Shown piece by piece: positions 55,401 to 64,000 of a stretch of 64,000 nucleotides of DNA; within the stretch, counting starts at the first letter, position 1; the number at the start of each line of letters is the position of its first letter. The DNA lies in NCBI GenBank assembly GCA_037501455.1, contig CM074861.1:93101001-93165000 (forward strand). The letters run 5' to 3'. The stretch comes from Lantana camara. Taxonomy: Eukaryota > Streptophyta > Magnoliopsida > Lamiales > Verbenaceae. Position numbers and translations under genes: made by a program. The notes beneath the pieces were generated by a model. That model saw nothing but the letters and a program-made list of their open reading frames with translations. It had not been told where the DNA came from and did not search any database.

Positions 55401-56123
55401 TATCTTGTCCTTCTAATTGAAATTGGCTCTAGTTGCTGTTGAGGTTCTTGGTAGTAACCTTCTCCTCGTCTGACTCTTCTTCTGCCGTAAAAGAATCATT
55501 GATAGTGTTTTTCGTGTGACTTACCACTATCTTTTCAAACTCCACCTGCTCTGGTGTATACTCCACTTGCTCCGTTGCACGCTCCACCTGCTTAGGAGTA
55601 CCATTGATCCTTATTGAGTTACCTTATTCAAAATGACAGATTCGTCGAAGGTAATATTCCTGCTTATTATCATCTTCTTTGCCTCCAGACACCAAAGACG
55701 GTATCCCTTAACCCCACCTTTGAAGCTCATAAAAAACGCCCTCCTTGCTCGAGGATGCAATTTTATTTCATTCACATGATAGTATGTTGTAGAACCAAAC
55801 ACAGACAAAGAGTCATAATCTGTTGTAGATGATTGACAAAGGAGTCTTCCCACCTATTGTAGATGATGGTAAATGATTAACGAGATGTTGAGTGTATGTC
55901 ATTGCCTCAGCCCAAAACTTTCTGTCTAATCCAGCATTAGACAACATACAACGAACTGTCTCTACTATTGTCCTGTTTATACTCTCTGACACCCTATTAT
56001 TCTACGATGTTTCTCTTACTGTGAAGTGAAGAATTATGTCGTGTCATTGGCATATCTTCTGGAATGGATCGCTCTTGTATTCTCCACCATTGTCTGTTCA
56101 GAGAACTTTGATCTTTCTTCTAG
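55401..56123 (-). pseudogene. copia integrase, downstream half
   Basis: Minus strand. DNGGEY with the second catalytic aspartate lies near 56090, after a TGA stop. The expected glutamate region follows in broken frames. The frame 55853-55611 reads FGSTTYYHVNEIKLHPRARR, AFFMSFKGGVKGYRLW and the KKMIISRNITFDES tail typical of copia. The reading runs on into 59495 if CACTA 2 is removed. Confidence 0.88.
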
Positions 56124-56779
56124 CACTAAAAGAAATCCTGCAAATTTCGACGGAAAATTCCGAGGGAAAAACTCCGTCGGAATGTCCTCGAAAATTCCGA
56201 GGGAATTCCGATGGATATTCATATTTTTTATAAAAATTAAGAATCAAATGATTCCGATGGGAATACCATCGGATTTCCGTCGGATTTCGTAAAACAAAAA
56301 TTTAGAAATGATTTCGACGGGAATCTCATCAGATAACCGTCGGTCTATTTTTACAATAATATATAGAAGAATAATATCATAAATATATCCGACGGTAATC
56401 TGACGAATATCTCATCGAAATTTTTATAAAATTATATTAAATGAGAAAAAATAATATTATTAATAAATCCAATGGAATCCCCGATGAATCTACCGTCGGA
56501 ATCTTAAAAATATTTTATATTACAGAATAAATGTATATATGTTAACTGGAAAAAAGAATATAACTTTCTTTTAAAAATAGAATAATAATTAATTCCGACG
56601 GAAGACCGATCGGTTTGGCATTAGAATAAGTAAGTAAAATAATTAATTACAAAACCCACGGGTTGTTCCGTCGGATCCCGTCGGAATCGGTTAAATGAAA
56701 AAAAAAATTAAAGAAGCTGATATAAAAATCGACGGTTATGCCCGTCGGAATGCCGTCGGTGCAAGAATAAAATTCAACA

Positions 56780-57200
56780 AAATAAAAGAACAGATTGAGA
56801 ATCTGCCAAAGAAGAAACTGTGAAATGTTTTATCCCCCAAAGTTGTGTCTCTCTTCTCACAAAACCCTTCTCGCATACGACCTCGGTCCCTTGCTCCACC
56901 GCCAGCCGCCGCTGCTCAGGTTAGTTATCCTCTCTCTCTCTCTCTAATGGGATTACTCCTTGTTCATATCTGTCATCGCGACGCCTTTGCACAGATGCTG
57001 CCTCCGCCGGTCACCGCTTCGATTCCTCTTTCCTCTCTCTCTCTCTCTCTCTCTCTGACCGGGCGGTATTTCTCAATCCGGGGCGCTGCTTCTGCTCTAC
57101 CTTTGCTCCGTTGCTTGGTTTCCTCACATCAGACCCTAAGGTTAGGGTTTTGTTTCTTAGAATACCTTATGCGGAAGGTAGAAAAAATCATTTCCTTCTT
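56780..57200 (+). other. Gene-like 5' region captured in CACTA 2
   Basis: A GC-richer block with CT runs (56930-56947, 57034-57057) and splice-like signals: CTCAG|GTTAGT near 56920 and TTTGCACAG near 56993. A short Pro/Ala-rich reading (APPPAAAAQ) precedes the first. It resembles the 5' UTR and first exons of a host gene, but no ATG-initiated protein is recognisable. Confidence 0.45.
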
Positions 57201-57290
57201 ATTATAATCAATTCTATGTTATGGGTTCTGTCTAGACAAACATCAATCTTTTGTAAAATTTGATTTGATACTGGATTTTTGTTGTGTTAG

Positions 57291-57423
57291 GAGAAAGCTT
57301 TGTGATCCTCCTTACAACAAGACCGTTGATTGGGTGAAATGGTATATGTTTCGGGCTGACTAGCGTGTTGTTGCCGAAAGCCTTGCTGATAGCAATTATA
57401 AGCTTGCTAAATTTTTGTACAAG
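57291..57423 (+). pseudogene. Captured exon a in CACTA 2
   Basis: Bounded by TTGTGTTAG|G at 57290 and TACAAG|GTAATAG at 57423. One frame (from 57292) reads [19 protein letters not shown], one TAG at 57361-57363, then RVVAESLADSNYKLAKFLYK up to the donor. Codon-like composition and flanking splice signals suggest a piece of a real gene. I do not recognise the protein. Confidence 0.6.
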
Positions 57424-57662
57424 GTAATAGTTGTGTTGGTAATTAATTGAATGAGGTGCAGGGTTATTTACTGGCTTCATTCATTTAAATGTTGTCTTCA
57501 ACTTAAAGAAATGTACATAAATGTTCTTGAATTAAGACTGCTGAAGAAGGTTATATGCAGCATTTTGTTCATGTGACCTTTTGCTAGAAGTACGCTATCC
57601 AACAGATGATTGGTTTTCGATTCGTGTAGCATTAAGCATTTTGGTTGTTTTTGCTAATGCAG
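57424..57662 (+). other. Intron retained between captured exons
   Basis: GTAATAG donor at 57424 and TTTTTGCTAATGCAG acceptor at 57662; 239 T-rich bases. Its presence means the capture was from genomic DNA, not from an mRNA copy. Confidence 0.6.
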
Positions 57663-57765
57663 GTAGAGAAACACCCTCTGTTGCTTGAATTGCCAATCCT
57701 GGCACCGAGGGATTCCAAAAGACATTTTAGTGTAGCTTATTTTGGTTTGTTCTTACATTTCTAAG
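57663..57765 (+). pseudogene. Captured exon b in CACTA 2
   Basis: Continues in frame from exon a: VEKHPLLLELPILAPRDSKR and then HFSVAYFG, with the 3' border not defined; a stop lies at about 57763-57765. Protein not recognised. Confidence 0.55.
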
Positions 57766-59139
57766 CAATAGAACTTTCAAGATTTCATCATTATCAGCAA
57801 TCTTTTGCATTCAGGTAAATCTGTCCAGATCAACCTCTGTTTGGTAAGAGTGAAATCTTAGAATTTTTTCGGGTACATATCTTAATTGTCTTCTCCTGTT
57901 TGGTTGTGTTTATACATGTTGAATTCCTTGCTGTGTCTATATGTTGATTAGTTAATTTCAACATTATCCAAGTTTCAACACTCAATGATTTCGTTTGGTT
58001 TCTTCTGATTGGTTGTTTAGGATTACCTACTCTTGATTTTAGAAAGGGCTCAACAGATATTCAACTTGGTTTTTGAGCTTGAACTAATTTGACATTCATT
58101 TTTCAACTTGTTCAGCTATTCCCTGAATGAAAAGGATTGGTTGGCTGGTTCTAATGTATTATTCCTATTTCCTATGATAGACGTTTCAGGTTGAATTATT
58201 TATGGAATACATTCAATACTTTTGGTGGTTTTGTGAAATAAAACCCTCTCTCATGTGATGGTGGTGATTTTAGAATTTTAATATTATCATACATTTGTAA
58301 AATATTAAAAGCACATTTTGGTATTCTTAGAGAATGTTATTGCAACCGATGTGATTGTGCTAATTCTCTATTAGTGTTGCAGTAGCAGTATGTGGTATTC
58401 TAATATGTTGCTATTGTTTCTGAAAGCGAAAAAGCAAAGGTATAAATAATTACTTGTCAGCATTGTGATTGTTGTTCATTTGCTTACTATCTTTAGTGCA
58501 GAGATGTAGTGCAGCTTATTTTATTTCTATGTTATTTTCTGTGTGATTGTTCGGATTTGAGATAGAAAAAGGCTTGAGCTCTTTGTATGTATGATACCTA
58601 CAAAAACGATTGTCTGCAACAATGGAATTCATTTTTGAAAGTGAAAAGGGTATGAATTAGTTTCGTTACTCTATTGCCTTTTCCATGAACAGAGATGTTG
58701 ACTCTATTTAACATTGCGAAAGTTTTAATCAAATATAAAAATCTGACCAGGTGGATTTCGATTTACAGGTAGTATATGCACTCAATATTCATAGCAGATC
58801 CATTGGACACTGGAAGCAGCTTCTATTCCCATTCATGAATACTTGCTTCAAGTGGAGTCCATTTTAATTGGAGATAAATTAGCTAACGAAGATCTGATAC
58901 AAACAACACAGGCATTCAAATGTTAATTGCTTTAAGTTATTTTTGTTGTTATATTAGTTGATAGGATTGGTTTTTATATTTGAATTTGGATTTATTATCT
59001 TTCTGTTGTTGAAATTGATAATCATTTATTATGTTTTTGTTGAAGGATTTATTTGAATTTCGATTTAATCATACCCTAAATTGATGTGGCAGCTATGGTT
59101 GTAAAATAATAAATTTTTTAAATTTTTTTAATAAAATCC
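57766..59139. other. Intron-like non-coding interior of CACTA 2
   Basis: T-rich, intron-like DNA with no clear exon that I can support. It may hold the rest of the captured gene's introns. Confidence 0.5.
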
Positions 59140-59494
59140 TATGGAATTCCGAGGGAAATCCCGTCGGAATTGATTAATTTTTTTTAATTTTACCGTCAGA
59201 ATTTTTTAATTTTATATTTTTATTTTAATAAATACGACGGAATTCCGAGGGGATTCCCGTCGGAATAGTGTAATTTAATTTTTTTATATTGATTATTTTT
59301 AATAATTCCGACGGGATTTCCCTCGGAATCCCGTCGGAAATATTTTATTTTATTTAAAAAATTCGATTTTATTTTCCCTCGAAATTCCGTCGGTTTTTCC
59401 TCGGGATTTTAATTCCGAGAGAGGGTTTTCCTACGGGCTCACGTCCGTCGGAATTCCCTCGGAATCCCGTCGGAATCCTTGAAATCGAGTGTAG

Positions 59495-59617
59495 TCTCGT
59501 TCTCAACTCAAGTTTTCCACTTTAGAAAAACTCCAAGCATTTCATCTTTGTGCTTCATAGGAAATACCCAAACTCTTCTGGAAAAATCATCGATAAAGGT
59601 AACAAAGTAGGGTCTGT
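59495..59617 (-). pseudogene. copia integrase, upstream fragment
   Basis: The minus strand reads NRPYFVTFIDDFSRRVWVF and PMKHKDEMLGVF, the catalytic-core start of copia integrase, then a TAG. It lies between CACTA 2 and the third CACTA-like element. Confidence 0.9.
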
Positions 59618-59918
59618 TACTACAAAAAAAACCCGAAAACCGACGGGCATTTTACGAAGTGATTTTTGGAAAACCCGTCGGTTTTTCCGTTGGAAAAGCT
59701 GATTTCCGATGGAAAACCGACGGGATGGTGCTCGTTGGAAAATATATCGTCGGAATTGGGTCCCGAGGGGTCCGTTCCATTGGAAATATATTTCTAACGC
59801 AATTCCAACGGAAAATTATTTTTTCCAACAAAATAATTTCCAACGGAAAGCCAATGGCCGTTTTCGTCGGTTTTCCGTCGGAAAAAATCAACGGATTTCT
59901 AACGGAACAAAAATAATT

Positions 59919-59927
59919 TAATTTTTA
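59919..59927. repeat. 9-bp target duplication of the MITE, left copy
   Basis: TAATTTTTA, repeated exactly at 60452-60460 on the other side of the MITE. Confidence 0.9.
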
Positions 59928-60451
59928 GGGCTAATCACAGAAACCCCCCCATCCTTTGGGGGTTTTAGCACTTTCCTCCCTGTCCTTTTATTTTTGGCAT
60001 TAAACCCCCTAACCTTTGAAAAATATCACACTTAACCCCTTGTAACAAACTTTAACAAAGCAAATCTATACAAAGTTGATCTCAAATGTGTAGATATTAT
60101 ATATCAAATCGAAGCTCTCGACGCAAGGAACACAACAATAATCTCGAAATCAAAATCCGACAACCGACGAAGTAGAAATCATCGGTTAAAGACGACACAC
60201 GACGAACGAAGCTTTTGGCGGCCAATAGGGTTGGCTGGGGTATGGGCTTTGTTCTCCTTGGATAGACGAACACGATGGCGGTGGTCTTGAAACTTGGGTC
60301 GCTATGATGGAGGAGAAATCGATGATTAAAATTTTTTGAAGGGGTTAAGTGTAATATTTTTCAAAGGTTAAGGGGTTTAATGCCAAAAATAAAAGTATAG
60401 GGGAGAAAGTGCTAAAACCCCCAAAGGATGGGGGGTTTCTGTGACTAGCCC
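59928..60451. mobile_element. Mutator-like MITE with ~115-bp terminal inverted repeats
   Basis: 524 bases. The left end GGGCTAATCACAGAAACCCC and the right end, read inverted (GGGCTAGTCACAGAAACCCC), agree for about 115 bases with few mismatches. A perfect 9-bp duplication flanks it. Long inverted repeats plus 9-bp duplication point to the Mutator (MULE) superfamily. The ~290-base centre has no ORF. It inserted into CACTA-like element 3, so it is younger. Confidence 0.95.
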
Positions 60452-60599
60452 TAATTTTTAAGTTAACCGACGGATTTCCAACGGAATTTTCCGTTGGTAT
60501 TCCGTCGGAAATAGAATAAAAATAAATAAATTAAAAAAAATAAAAAAATTCATTTGTGAGACCTGAACCACCCCGGAAGCGAGCCACATCAACACCTCG

Positions 60600-60754
60600 G
60601 ACGAGCCACGAGCCGAGCTTGAGCCAACCCAATGCGAGAATTAATTCTCGCGATAATTGCGTATGCAGGGATTCGAACTCGGGTTTGCAAGTGATAATTG
60701 CGCACCCAGGGATTCGAACAAGGAAGAATGGTGATTCCCTTACCAACTTGGATA
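60600..60754 (-). repeat. tRNA-like (SINE-like) module in CACTA-like element 3
   Basis: Minus strand: box A-like TATCCAAGTTGG (60743-60754), box B-like GTTCGAATCC (60710-60719), a second GTTCGAATCC copy near 60670, then GGGTTGGCTC words. The box A is identical to that at 53630-53641. No full tRNA fold. Confidence 0.55.
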
Positions 60755-60760
60755 ACTTAC

Positions 60761-61205
60761 TTCTTATTAATATTATGTTTTTAAATATATTTATACACTT
60801 ATTTCAATTAACTATTTAAATACTTTTTGTTATTAATTTAAAATATAAAATTTTAAATATAAGAATATTTGAATTAAATAAAATCATTGCTAATAACTAT
60901 TACATAACGATTAATTATATTCTAAACCTATAATTATTTTTGTATATATATATATATATAAGTTTTTTTTTTAATAAAGATACATAATTAATAAAAATTT
61001 TCGTAGTTTTCATATTTTAAACTTAGTTCAAATATTATTAACACTATATACTTATTATCAAGTATTAAATTTATTAAAAATACTTATTATGTAAATTACG
61101 ATTGATAACTAGTAGAATAGTATATTAACACTATATATATATATATATGTTTTTTTTGTGTGGAAACACTATATATATGTATGTATGTATGTAAGTGAGT
61201 GTTTA
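60761..61205. other. AT-rich spacer before the LINE
   Basis: TA runs (about 60945-60960 and 61134-61148), a TATG microsatellite (about 61176-61195) and low-complexity AT-rich DNA. No gene seen. Confidence 0.65.
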
Positions 61206-61209
61206 TAAT

Positions 61210-64000
61210 TTTTTTTTTTTGGTCAACAAGAACCAACAAAACTAACTGCTGGCAGGATCTTCTTCAAGCTTTAATCCTTCTGGGGGATCCTCCCAGAAAA
61301 CTCTATCCTCAGCCATCTGCTGTCCCAACTTAGCAAGAGCATCACTAAGCCTGTTTCGCTCCCTTCTTATATGAGTCAGCTCACAAACCCAAGGTGCCGT
61401 ATGAGCTTGCGACAGTCCCCGATAATCTCTTCCAACGGGTGATCATCAAACTCACCACCTTTCACCATTTTAACCACATTTTCCGAATCACACTCCACCT
61501 CAATGAATTGATATCTCCTTTCCCAAGCGAGTTTCAAACCTTCACGCAACCCCATCAATTCCGCAGTGATAATGGAAGTCTCACCAAGCTTAATGGCAAA
61601 ACCCAACTACCATCTCCCTTCGTCATCGCGCACAACTCCACCTGCTGCCGCAGTCTTGCTGCTCTCATAGACACTCCCATCGACATTGAGTTTAAACCAC
61701 CCAGCTCTAGGCCGTTGCCAACGGGGACATTGAGTGGTGATAGTTTTTGGAGTTTTCCTCCGTTGCATATCATTTATGGCTAGAGCAAGTTCTTTTATAC
61801 AGCCCAAGATAATGTTGATAGGTTGAGCTTTCCGTTGGTAATTCCACCTGTTCCGAGCTTTCCAAATTTCCCAGATACTCGCCAGGAAGATGTGTCGCCA
61901 ATCACAATCAATCGCCAGCGAGTTGCGAAATCCACTTTTCCAAGCGTTAACTAGCCAGTCCCCATTCCCCAAACTTCTGAATTTTTCCCAATCCGCTGGG
62001 CCTACTGTGTGTTTCCAGATCATAGTGGCTGCTGGGCATTTTCTAAGTATGTGCATGGCATCTTCTCTAAGATCCCCACACTTCTGACACCTAGCATCAT
62101 CGGTCATGTGTCTGTCCTTCCTCAAAGCATTACACATGAGGCTATTATGCTTTAATTGCCAAAGAAAGCACTTGAGTTTTTGCGGTATTTTACTTCCCCA
62201 AATGTAACGCCAAGCGCTATCCGGAATGGGAATTTGCTGTAGCAACGAGAGATAGGCAGATTGACATGTATAGCGCCCCGTAGGCGTACCCCGCCATATT
62301 CGGGTATCTTGAGCCTCCGGATTATGTGGAACCGGGGTTCCAAGAATCTTGGAGAGAACTTTGGCCGGAATTGCGGTTCTGATCCTTTGAAGATTCCACT
62401 GACGATCTTCCCCCACAATCTCACTAACTAACAGATCTTTTTCCTCGTTCAAAACTGGGTGTGGTAATAAGTTTCGGAGCCGTCCCATACCGAGCCAATC
62501 ATCATCCCAGAGGTTCAGCAGTTTACCATTTCCCATTCTCCAACTGACATTGTTGCTCAACGCCTGCAAGCTACGTGTGATGCCCTTCCAGAGTGAAGAA
62601 TCAATCGCCTTGGGGGTATGACCCAGCAAATCCTCCTCCCCAAGATATTTCGCCTTAAAGATGCTGCTCCACACACTCTTATCTTCTTTGAGAACACGCC
62701 ACCCCGTCTTCGCGAGCATAGCAATATTATTTTTTCGCGTATCCTTCAGTCCAAGTCCTCCTTCGCTCTTGCGTCTTAGAACTTTGGCCCAACCAACGAG
62801 GTGAGTTTTCCGATGATTGGAGTCTGAACCCCAAAGGAAATTTCTATTAAGCTGATCAAGTTTATTGCAGACTCTTGTCGGGAACCATGTTGAATGCATG
62901 TGGTACACTGGTATGGAAGAAGTGACGGACTGTATGAGAGTCATCCGTCCCGCCATATTCAGCGTCTTTGCCTTCCATGCCGAAAGGCGCTTCTGGACCC
63001 TTTCGATCACATTGGTGAATACTTGGTTCGAGTTTCCACTCTTTCCAAGATGAACACCTAAGTATTTACCCAACTCCTCAGCCTCATCAATACCCAACAC
63101 CTGTACCATGGCCTGCCGGTGTGGAACAGCTGATTGAGGGGAAAACCAAGCTTTAGACTTGTGGATGCTGACTCTGAGCCCAGAAGCATCACAAAACCTG
63201 TCTATAACACTCTTCATTGTTTGGGCAGTCATTAAGTTAGCTTGCCCGGCAAGAATGATATCATCCGCGAAGAAGATGTGACTAACTTTCGGCCTACCTC
63301 GACACACAGAAATAGGCTTCCAGTTTCCCAACACAACAACCTCCTCGATCAAGTATCCCAAGCGCTCCATGCAGAGTACAAAGAGGTAGGGTGACAACGG
63401 ATCACCTTGGCGCAACCCACAGGTAGTAACAATTCTCTCAGTCGGCTCTCCATTCCAAAGCACCTGTGGTTGTACACATCTTACACTGTTCATAATGAGT
63501 TTAATTATTTTGTCCGGAAATTTAAAGAGTTGCAAAGTCTCTTCTAAGAATTCCCAGCTCACATTGTCATAGGCCTTCTCCAAGTCCAATTTAAGCAGCA
63601 CACCACCTGTTCTGCTCTTAGACCTTTTCATCGTATGCATCACTTCTTTGATAATAAGAAGATTATCCAATGTACTTCGACCCGGGATAAAAGAACTCTG
63701 GTGCGGTCCGACAATCCTGGAGATGAAAGGTTTGATGCGGGTAACAATCAGCTTCGTTAGCGTTTTCAGAACCACATTACAAAGCGCAATTGGTCTGAAA
63801 TCACTGGCATCTTTTGGGCTCTCCACTTTTGGAATTAAGCAAATAAAAGCTGCTCCCGCACGCATCGGAACATCACATGTTGCAAAGCAATTGTATAAGA
63901 ACTTGAACACTGACTCCCCAATAATATCCCAATACTTTAGGTAGAAGAAAACTTGGCACCCGTCGGGGCCGGGTGCTTTAAGTGGCTGCATAGAATTCAA
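61210..64000 (-). mobile_element. L1-type LINE, 3' part
   Basis: Minus strand. Reads off the right edge of the window and ends at a poly(A) tail (T-run at about 61209-61220 on the plus strand), shortly after the ORF2 stop near 61246. It contains RT, a C-terminal zinc-binding domain and RNase H. The endonuclease domain and 5' end lie outside the window. No target duplication can be checked here. Confidence 0.93.
61246..64000 (-). pseudogene. LINE ORF2: reverse transcriptase, zf-RVT, RNase H
   Basis: Non-LTR reverse transcriptase that copies element RNA at a nicked target. The frame is open at the window edge. RT motifs: KAPGPDGCQVFFY, FRPIALCNVVLKTLTK, LDLEKAYDNVSWEFL, GLRQGDPLSPYLFV, and the FFADDIIL active site at residues ~243-250. 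A zf-RVT block follows (SKIPQKLKCFLWQLKHN, CQKCGDLREDAMHIL). Then comes RNase H with NVDGSVYESSK, AELMGLREGLKLAW and VECDSENVV. After 797 codons a TAG (61607-61609) follows DDEGRW, and the same frame continues to 61376. A frameshift near 61380 precedes the tail HIRRERNRLSDALAKLG. Confidence 0.95.

Larger units (their letters stand above)
56124..59491. mobile_element. CACTA transposon 2 (non-autonomous) with captured exons
   Basis: Starts CACTAAAAGAAATCC (56124) and ends ...CGAGTG (59491), with TAG on both sides (56121-56123 and 59492-59494). Subterminal regions (56124-56780, 59140-59491) carry many CCGACGGAATTCC/GGGATTCCGTCGG words in both orientations. The right terminal repeat has decayed beyond CACT. 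Removing it with one TAG restores the copia integrase frame through DNGGEY apart from an existing stop. No transposase. The interior looks like host gene sequence. Confidence 0.87.
39391..59617 (-). mobile_element. Minus-strand copia element, invaded by four or more transposons
   Basis: Pieces in order from the 3' end: 3' LTR (39391-39662 and 42464-42566), polypurine tract, RNase H end (42580-42896), RNase H start and RT (54043-55400), integrase (55600-56123 and 59495-59617). Insertions split it at 39663-42463, 42897-54042, 56124-59491 and 59618 onward. Where both junctions are visible, removing the insert with one target duplication rejoins the copia reading, which proves it is one element. 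The rest of integrase, gag and the 5' LTR lie beyond the third insertion or are lost. Confidence 0.88.
59618..60760. mobile_element. CACTA-like element 3, left end and body; right end not resolved
   Basis: Begins TACTACAAAAAAAACCC at about 59618, close to the usual CACTACAAAAAA start with the first base changed. Then come many CCGACGG, TTCCGTTGGAA and CCAACGGAAA subterminal words (59640-59910 and 60465-60515). A MULE-type MITE splits it at 59928-60451. The right terminus could not be found. A T-run with GTGTGG near 61150 might be a decayed end, which would make the element longer than drawn. Confidence 0.65.

Noticed and set aside
56030..56300. Frames running across the left end of CACTA 2
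   Set aside because: They span the copia/CACTA junction and reflect repeated ACGGAATTCC words, not a protein.
60660..60754. Possible tRNA gene on the minus strand
   Set aside because: Box spacing is short, box B is duplicated and no cloverleaf is visible; better read as a SINE-like module.
61140..61165. T-run with GTGTGG as the right end of CACTA-like element 3
   Set aside because: Similarity to the left end is weak, no matching 3-bp duplication can be shown, and copia sequence does not resume after it.

Overview
This window reads as nuclear DNA of a flowering plant, probably a eudicot, from a repeat-rich, gene-poor (likely heterochromatic) region. The evidence is plant-type copia and gypsy retrotransposons (tRNA-iMet type and TGGCGCC type primer sites, a chromodomain-like tail, dual RNase H), CACTA transposons with 3-bp duplications, a Mutator-like MITE and an L1-type LINE. 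I see no intact host gene, rRNA gene or functional tRNA gene. Almost every base that can be assigned belongs to a mobile element, and nearly every coding region carries stops or frameshifts.

Layout. 1-930: unassigned AT-rich DNA. 943-4698: a decayed copia element (+), cut off in RNase H. 4699-12925: a Tekay/Del-like chromovirus (+) with a 5'-truncated left LTR, an internal deletion that removed most of the protease and the reverse transcriptase core, and a right LTR fused to an inverted copy of the LTR start. 13369-24040 (element A) and 24734-37289 (element B): two Tat-lineage gypsy elements on the minus strand. Each carries, between its integrase and its 3' LTR, a second gene running the opposite way (+ strand) with its own TATA box, a 5' UTR intron, a Transposase_28-like domain and a coiled-coil last exon. 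B has a 5-bp target duplication and landed between the polypurine tract and LTR of an older copia element, whose LTR continues at 37297.

37600-39390 is AT-rich with simple repeats. From 39391 to at least 59617 lies one minus-strand copia element that has been repeatedly invaded. A 2.8-kb solo gypsy LTR (39663-42463, TSD TAGCT) sits in its 3' LTR. A CACTA element (42897-54042, TSD CCG) sits in RNase H. A second CACTA (56124-59491, TSD TAG), with what looks like captured host exons, sits in integrase. A third CACTA-like element begins at 59618 and holds a MULE-type MITE (59928-60451, 9-bp TSD). The first CACTA was in turn invaded by a non-autonomous gypsy element with 3.6-kb LTRs around a 1.4-kb interior (44097-52800, TSD TGCAT). 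From about 61210 to the window edge runs the 3' part of an L1-type LINE ORF2 (minus) with a single nonsense codon in a long open frame.

The order of insertion can be read from the nesting and the intact target duplications. The most interesting biology is the pair of antisense, intron-containing genes inside elements A and B. Next come the inverted-LTR chimera with a 56-bp tandem duplication, the captured exons in the second CACTA, a tRNA-like module shared by two CACTA-like elements, and a stem-loop conserved across three diverged gypsy LTR families.
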